Source of the DNA: Paracyclopina nana
Lineage: Eukaryota > Arthropoda > Copepoda > Cyclopoida > Cyclopettidae
Assembly: GCA_019096065.1 (NCBI GenBank)
Contig: JAGUCH010000001.1
Span: forward strand, 16,554,001 to 16,618,000
Length of the DNA stretch: 64,000 bases
Direction of reading: 5' to 3'
Shown in pieces: positions 57,900 to 64,000 of the stretch. The position numbers were made by a program, and so were the translations under genes. How positions within the stretch are numbered: position 1 is the stretch's first letter; each line of letters starts with the position of its first letter. Under the pieces are notes generated by a model. The model saw nothing but the letters and a program-made list of their open reading frames with translations. It had not been told where the DNA came from and searched no databases.

Positions 57900-60172
57900 T
57901 TGCTATTTTGCTACTATTTTAAGTTGCTAGAGATGCCTAATGAAATTCAGCTGTGCAGAATGCAATTGTACGAGTTCAACGTCAAGATATCACAGACTTG
58001 AAAGTCTCGATGCAATAGCTCCTTTTTTAGCTGTGTTTCTCGCGCTGCAAAATTCACAGCTAAAAAGATCTGACACCTCGTTCCCCAAAGAAGTTAATCA
58101 CAGCCTTTCCATGGTGAGATGCGTTCAAGATTCTTGACAGCTGTTGTTGCCTCTGACCAAATAAAAAGAGACATGAAAAACACTGACCTGAATTAATTCA
58201 GCAGCAGCATCACCCCTATAAAAGTCTGTTCCACTTGTCGACTTGCAAGTATTTGCTCATAAATTGAGTATGGCACAAGAATAAATCGTTTGACCTCAAA
58301 TTTCCGGGAACAGCTGGTAGTATAGTTGTTGAATTCTTTCAGACCACCCTTGAAAATGAGCTGATGACAGCAGCAAGATGGCACCCTGGTCTGTTTTTCT
58401 CTGATCCTACGGGCTGATAAAAAGCCATCAGAAAACAAAATACCAATACAAAATTGTCAACCCTGCAAATAGTAGCTGAAATTGAAAAGAATAACCCTTT
58501 TCTTTTGTTGTTTCCCAAATTAGGCATTTTTTCAAAAACTTTACCTTAACGAAATTATTTATTAATAATCATACGTTTTTCTTTTGTTGTTTCCCAGAAT
58601 ATGCATTTTTTCAAAAACTTTACCTCAACGAAATTATTTATTCAACTTAAATTAATAATCGTTAAGTTTCTCTTTTTCAATGGATGAAAAGGTGGCGTTG
58701 ACCCTTGTACACTGTTTATTTAGCCACAACAGATGATCACAATAATGGCTGGTTTTGGGTAAACACTTGAAAACAGCAGCAGCAGCAGTCAATGAATTTT
58801 CGGCACGAGTGCAAACATTGACAAAGAGTCAATATGGAAATAATTGGTATTGCAGCACCTGCCCAAAAACGAGACAGCAGCAGCAGCAGCAGTTTTTGAC
58901 ATTTGAACCCGAAATTCATGTCATTATTACCCAGTTCTTCTATTTCGGAATCCTGCCATTACGCCATGGTTGTTTTACATGCCAAGAAAAGGGCGAATTC
59001 CTTTACACGCAATACGAAAAAAAATCCAAATGCTTTATTTGGAAAACAAATTGGAGCGCAGATGAGCGGGGCCATGAAAAAAGTTCAAAGCCCCTATAAT
59101 ACTAGTATAGCTTTGGTAAGGTCCCCTAAAACAAATACCTTTTGTCTCAGTGAGCACAAAATTTATGGCCAATTCTGCGCAGCCCTGAAACTATAGTAAA
59201 AAGCTACAGCTACAATGACAACCCTTCTTGTAGCAAGGACAGGCTCAAAGTTTTGCCAGACAACATGACGTCTTGCTTCTCAAAAAAAATTCGGCCTCTT
59301 TTTCGACACACACCTGGTTTTTCTTCTTGCCACACATGGGCCTTAATTTATAACACCTTATAAATAAGAACTGGATATTCTGTAGGGTTGGCAGCCAATG
59401 GGAGATAAAATGTGATAAATACCATGTCGAGAATTCCAGTTTGAAAAATGAAGACGTTTCCCATGCCAAGCAAAACGTAAAATGCCGGTGACAGGTCGTT
59501 TCCCACTTTTATGTAAAAAAAAGTTTTTAACCCAAATGGCGTAACAGCAATTAAAAGCATTTCAAAGTGAGCCAATTAATCAGCTTTTAGCACAAAATTT
59601 GATTTTTAGGCAATAAAGGATCAAAGCATCCAAGTCCCATAAATGGCAAAGTTGGAGCTCCTTTGTTTTTCGGCCGAAAAAAAAGAGATTTCAACGACAA
59701 AAACTGAAATTGAAGAAGAGAGACATGACACCATTACACGGTATATTGCCATGCTAGATTGACATATATCTTATCTGGGAAGATTGAGTTTTATGGCGAA
59801 AACATGGATTTTGCATTAGGACCAAAAGTGAGTTTTGACAACATTTCCTGCACTACACGAGAGTAATATTCTTTCTGATGCATGACCAAGATTAAGATCA
59901 CGCTTCCGACCTGAAATTCTCTTTGACACAAATTACGATTATTACGCGGGCGCCAGATTTTTGCAGAGCTCAACGAGAGAGAGAGATGTACTATCATCAC
60001 CATCAAGTCCGAAATAGATATTGACATCTAACTGCCACTTATCACGCGCATTGCATTCCAAAAATAATGGCAGGGTTTAAAACTCACGACTCGCAGCCTT
60101 TAAACTGCTTTTTGACGCTAAAACATTATTTTTTCGGCATAAAAACAAATGAGCACCGCAGTGACTGGTTAA
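57900..60172. other. Non-coding stretch
   Basis: No supported gene. It includes a tandem pair of about 78-bp units (58497-58655, TTTTCTTTTGTTGTTTCCCA repeated) and two short CAG runs at about 58777-58793 and 58874-58892. Confidence 0.45.
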
Positions 60173-60666
60173 TGCCCTGTTCATCTACTCTACTTTTTTG
60201 TAACTACCTAGTCTTACCCCACGAAAAAAGTTGTCGTAGCTCCACGAATTTCTATTAGCTGTCGTAGTTTTTAACAGCTGGTGTTATGTTGTCGATGCCT
60301 CTAGGATTGACTAAACTTATGCAACTTTAGAAAGAATACCAACTAATGATAGACATGGCGGAATATTTTAGTTGGCCCTAGCAGGCTGGCTTTACTTGCT
60401 GTAAGACTCATTCTTACGTTAGGACAGGCTAAACCAACGTAAATGTCGAAGGTTAGCGCTTGAACAAAGGTAAAACAAAGTTAGTTTATTCAACCCTAAC
60501 TTGCAAGCGCTTAACTTGACCAACTCGCTTAGACTTACCCGATTCGTACGCTAACGACTGGTTTTACGCTGTCTTAAGGCAATTTTAGCCGCTAAAGAAT
60601 TACGACAAATATTTTTTAAGACTCCTGAAGCTACGACTGAAATAGTCGTTGTAGATGAACATGGCA
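60173..60666. mobile_element. Harbinger-type MITE, uninterrupted copy
   Basis: The ends are TGCCCTGTTCATCTAC and, in reverse complement, TGCCATGTTCATCTAC, flanked by direct TAA (60170-60172, 60667-60669). At 494 bp it matches the outer element at 20345-22189 across its interior and gives the pre-insertion layout of that copy. Confidence 0.88.
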
Positions 60667-60699
60667 TAAATGAGGCTTTGCAGTCAGTCCTCGAAAATC

Positions 60700-61655
60700 A
60701 AATTAGGCCTGAAGAATTGACAAACAATTTAATATAATCATTGATTGATGGTCCGCCCAAAAAGGAATAGATCGGTGTACTATAAGTGGTGGAATTTCAA
60801 TGAAACGAGTTGGCATACAGAATCCCAACAAACTGGTCTGGAACGAGTCAAGCCAGCAGCATTAGCTTACAATGATGCATTTGCAAAGCAAGAGAAGCCA
60901 GGAGGCAAAATTGAATTTAATTGGAATGCGAACTCCAATGTCAAGAATTAGCTTACCTGGACGATGCTGCTGACTCTCAACTTCTTTTGAGCCGTAAGAT
61001 AAATTCCGCCGCCCTTTTGAGTCAGCTGTCAATCAAAAAGATGCATCAGATCTTTTTTTGCAATGATATCACCACAACAACGACAGTTGGATTTAAGCTA
61101 CTACTGCATTTTTTCCAGACTGTAATGGCATGGTCACAAAATCTACAATTAAAATTCACACAGGGTGTGGGCTTTATTGACATTTCAGTATAATGGCCTT
61201 TTTTAGAAAGGCCATTGTTTGTAAAGAACTAACATATCTTACTGGAAAACGCCAACTCAAAGATCAGCCTTGGAATCTGTTTTGGGCAAAGTGACTGCCT
61301 CATTAGAGAGACAATATTTTTGCGGCATTTATAAATAGGCCATTGAATGGTCTCAACTTACCCCTCAAGATAAAATATTTAATTCTAATGGGCCAATGGT
61401 AATTGAAAAAAGGCGGGCCGTGAAAGATATTTAGTGGCCTTCAATATAAAGCTCGAATTTGCAGCAACACTTTGTAGAAATGCTCATATTGCAAACCTTT
61501 TTTATTTTCACATTGATAGGTTGCGTTTGTACTGTTTAGATTATTGCGTTAAATTAAACTGAGAGGGTGGACAACGCCAAAAGAAGTAAGGCCAAGATGA
61601 TCGAGAATGTAAGGTGAACTACCAGCCGAAATTAGATTAACACGCGGTCCAACTA
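60700..61655. other. Non-coding stretch before the Myb/SANT-like gene
   Basis: About 0.95 kb with short frames only. No motif or repeat was recognised. Confidence 0.35.
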
Positions 61656-62037
61656 TAGGGCGTTCTCATATTGCATTTTTGGTACACTAAAACTTAAGAT
61701 TTGGTAAGGCTAGGTAACCTGTGTTCTCACGTAATTACTATACAAATCATGTGCTTGCTAACTTTTATGAAGCTATTAGTAACCCTTGTTTGTTTGGTTA
61801 GGTGATTTGGGTACCTTACCATAATTTTTCGTTCTCACTTAATCTATTGGTGCCTTACCAACGCTAAAATCTCAGTGAATAGCTAGCAGCATGCATGATT
61901 TGAGGCTTCAGCTCAGCTCAGTGCAGCTGTCATACCAACATTTTCAGCTCTCACCTCAAAATAACTTCTTAAAGTTGGTAAGTACCTTAATTCGTCTAAG
62001 GAGCCTAAAATATTCAGATTTCATTCATCATCTAGCC

Positions 62038-64000
62038 ATGGCTACAAAAGCTGATAGGGAGACTGAAATGGATGAGCTAGTAGAGTTAGCCAAAATGTAC
62101 GGCGTTCCGAAGGAAAAAAATGCGCAACGGCTTCGCGAAATTTGGTTGGAAATCTCAAAAGAGTTCTGTAAAAGAACTGGGCAAGCCATTTCACCAAAAC
62201 AACTCTCGAGGAGATATGGTTACAGGTAAAATTTTTGACATTCTTAAGCAATCTTGATTTGATAAAAAATGAAATTTCAGGAAATCGTCTCTGAAATCTA
62301 AAAGAAGTAGAGTAAAAGCTAATGAGATTGCAACTGGAGGTGGGCCCAAATCAAAGGAGCAAATGACAATCCATGAGCTTCAGCAATTGTGTGACATGGG
62401 AGAGGGTGATTTATCCTTTTCTACACATTGGGATTCGGATGCTTTTCTGAGAGCACCAGGATTGTCAGCATTGGCCAATGAAGGATGTGGGATGATCACA
62501 GCTGTCAGCCCTGCCTCAAGCAGAAAGACTAAAAAAAGGCCAAAATTCATAAAGGTGAGAAACCATTAATTACCATGCTCTCAATTATCGTTTTTAGAAT
62601 CACTTATGAAATGAAGCATAGTCTTGAGGCAAAAGTAGCAAAAAAATTAAGGCATACTTGCAAGCTATCAAATAATCTTGCCCAAATAAAATCAAACTGA
62701 AAAGTTTGTTCATCTTGATTTGGTTTCATAGTTTTTAAGCTAAAATATAAGTGAAAATGAAAAGTCAATCTTAGTAAAAATGGCAAGTCAATAATTAAAA
62801 ATTATTTTCATGTGTTGAGTTTGAGTCTTTTTTTGTTCCATTTTTTCTATGATAAATGTAAACAAACATCATGAATTGCAGAATGCGAGCAGTAACAACA
62901 AACAAGCCACTGACGATGATGATGGGATTCCTGACTTGAGCAGCTCTGATGAGGAGATAATCGACGAAAGTGCGACTACTGTGACCATAAAAAAGAAGAG
63001 GAAAAAGCATCATGGGGTCGCCACAACAGTTGCAACAATTAGTGCTGCCAGCCTGTCCACCGCTGCTACCTTGACCGTCGTTCCCACCTTGTCCACTGCT
63101 GCAATCTCACCTGCTGCTGCCCCATTGGACCCTGCCGCTCCCACATTGTCCACTTCTGTCTTTGCCTCGTCTGCCGCAGCAACTACCTCGTATGCAGCCG
63201 CCACCTTGTCCGCCGCCATCACTGCTGCCGACCCCGTCACTCCTGCTGCTGCCATCACTCCTGCCACCGCCATCACTCCCGCTGCTGCTGTCACTCCCGC
63301 CACCGCCGTCACTCCCGCCGCCGCCGTCACTCCTGCCACCGCCATCACTCCCGCTGCTAATGTCACTCCCGCCACCGCCGTCACTCCCGCCGCCGCCGTC
63401 ACTCCCGCCGCCGCCGTCACTCCCGCCGCCGCCATCACTACTGCCGCCGCCATCACTACTGCCGCCACCGTCACTCCTGCCGCTGCTGTCACTCCTGCCG
63501 CCGCTGTCACTCCTGCCGCCGTGGTCACTCCTGCCACCGCCTCCACATCCTCTTCCTCCATTGCCACCAACTCGTCCGCTGCTGCCACCTCGTCCACCAG
63601 CGCTACCTCATCCGCCACCTCTGTCTTGGCCTCTACTTCAATTGATGAGGCTGCTTCAAACTCAACTGTTGATGAGAACCCCAGAGCCAGGATTGTTCCT
63701 CTTAGGGCAAGAATAAGGACAGCTGAAGTAATTCGTGAAGAGTCCATAAATGATTATTTGTTGAGGAGATCAAAATATGAGGAGGAGAATAGCCAAGCTG
63801 AACATCTCGTCAGGCTAAAGATTTTAAATGCTGAATTGGAAGCAGCCTGTTTCGGTAGAGACTTGAAAAAACAGGAGTTGGAGAATAATGCTAGGCAAAA
63901 CGACCGAGATGAACAACTTTTTCAACTGAGGCTGGAGCAGGAGAAGCAGTTATTTGCAATGAGGATGAATTGTAGTTCCATGCCCCCCTCCTCAAGGTCT
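62038..64000 (+). CDS. Myb/SANT-like DNA-binding protein, cut by the right edge
   Basis: Three exons join in phase: 62038-62225, 62281-62554 and 62882 to beyond 64000. The N-terminal 63 residues, with the conserved Trp in REIWLEISKEF and the PKQLSRRYGYR end, look like a helix-turn-helix Myb/SANT-like (zeste or Harbinger type) domain. Next come a basic linker, a Ser/Asp-rich acidic patch (DLSSSDEEIIDE) with KKKRKKHH as a likely nuclear signal, and a long Ala/Thr/Val/Pro region of about 150 residues built from an 18-bp repeat. A Glu/Gln/Arg-rich coiled coil ends the visible part. It may be a transposon accessory protein or a host transcription factor. Confidence 0.65.
63230..63545 (+). repeat. 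18-bp coding minisatellite (GCN-rich), about 17 units
   Basis: Units like GTCACTCCCGCCGCCGCC repeat in frame and encode A-A-A-V-T-P and A-T-A-I-T-P variants. The repeat is open in several frames on both strands, so the Pro/Leu-rich plus-strand frame and the Ala/Val-rich minus-strand frame here are shadows. Confidence 0.9.

Larger units (their letters stand above)
61656..64000 (+). mobile_element. Possible left part of a DNA transposon carrying the Myb/SANT-like gene
   Basis: TAGGGCGTTCTCATATTGCA at 61656-61675 matches the end of the MITE at 25442 at 19 of 20 positions. In the next 200 bases GTTCTCAC recurs at about 61723 and 61831, and GGTAAGGC/GCCTTACC words recur in both orientations, as subterminal transposase-binding repeats do. 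A Myb/SANT-like gene follows, the usual partner protein of Harbinger transposases. No transposase is seen before the window ends. Confidence 0.4.

Noticed and set aside
63010-63747. A 245-codon minus-strand frame and a 184-codon plus-strand frame of Ala/Val or Pro/Leu repeats
   Set aside because: Both are shadows of the 18-bp GCN-rich minisatellite; the third frame is supported by exon phase, the upstream Myb/SANT-like domain and the downstream coiled coil.

Overview
The window is animal nuclear DNA. It has spliced genes with GT-AG introns, eukaryotic tRNA genes, AATAAA polyadenylation signals, many small DNA transposons and a Polinton. The gene set (a DEG/ENaC channel, a crossveinless-2/BMPER-type secreted protein, B4GAT1, an S6K-like kinase, a KIAA1143 homologue) fits a bilaterian. 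The pickpocket-like channel and an orphan 7TM receptor with a GGDP-x-KR motif lean towards an arthropod, perhaps a crustacean, but the species cannot be fixed from sequence alone. Exon borders were placed by hand from splice signals and reading-phase agreement. No searches were run.

Layout. (1) Bases 1 to about 14.7 kb are a Polinton/Maverick-type element, treated as a fossil. From left to right on the minus strand it has a penton-like capsid gene cut by the window edge, integrase, packaging ATPase, hexon-like capsid gene, an unknown gene, and a long family B DNA polymerase region. Between the capsid and polymerase blocks, on the plus strand, lie the last exons of an ADAM-like membrane protein. 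(2) From 14.9 to 18.8 kb there are a 173-bp tandem array, a C2H2 zinc-finger gene, several short tandem duplications, a 96-bp array and an alternating purine-pyrimidine tract. (3) From 18.9 to 33.1 kb the DNA is AT-rich and nearly gene-free, with MITEs including a hAT element inserted inside a Harbinger-type element. It also holds tRNA-Ala and a CpG-rich possible first exon at 30.5 to 30.7 kb. (4) From 33.2 to 43.7 kb genes are dense: KIAA1143-like (+), tRNA-Phe (+), a small secreted cysteine peptide (+), a DEG/ENaC channel (+), an orphan 7TM receptor (-), an AGC-type kinase (+) and an unrecognised 547-residue protein (-). (5) From 46.3 to 48.7 kb lies B4GAT1 (+). (6) From 52.5 to 57.8 kb lies a GC-rich crossveinless-2-like gene (+) with a recently duplicated VWC domain. 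(7) From 57.9 to 61.6 kb is mostly non-coding, with a second copy of the Harbinger-type MITE. (8) From 62.0 kb to the right edge runs a Myb/SANT-like gene, cut by the edge. It may belong to a DNA transposon whose terminal motif also ends a MITE at 25.4 kb.

The host genes are not an operon and need not work together. B4GAT1 (Golgi, dystroglycan glycan primer) and the Cv-2-like protein (extracellular BMP modulator) both act in or on the secretory and extracellular matrix side. The 7TM receptor and kinase are divergently arranged over a 0.75-kb shared upstream region. The strongest leads are the ADAM-like exons interleaved with Polinton genes, the unannotated 76-residue secreted peptide, the near-identical VWC duplication in an unusual Cv-2, the 547-residue orphan with an echo of its own last exon beside it, and the nested transposon pair.
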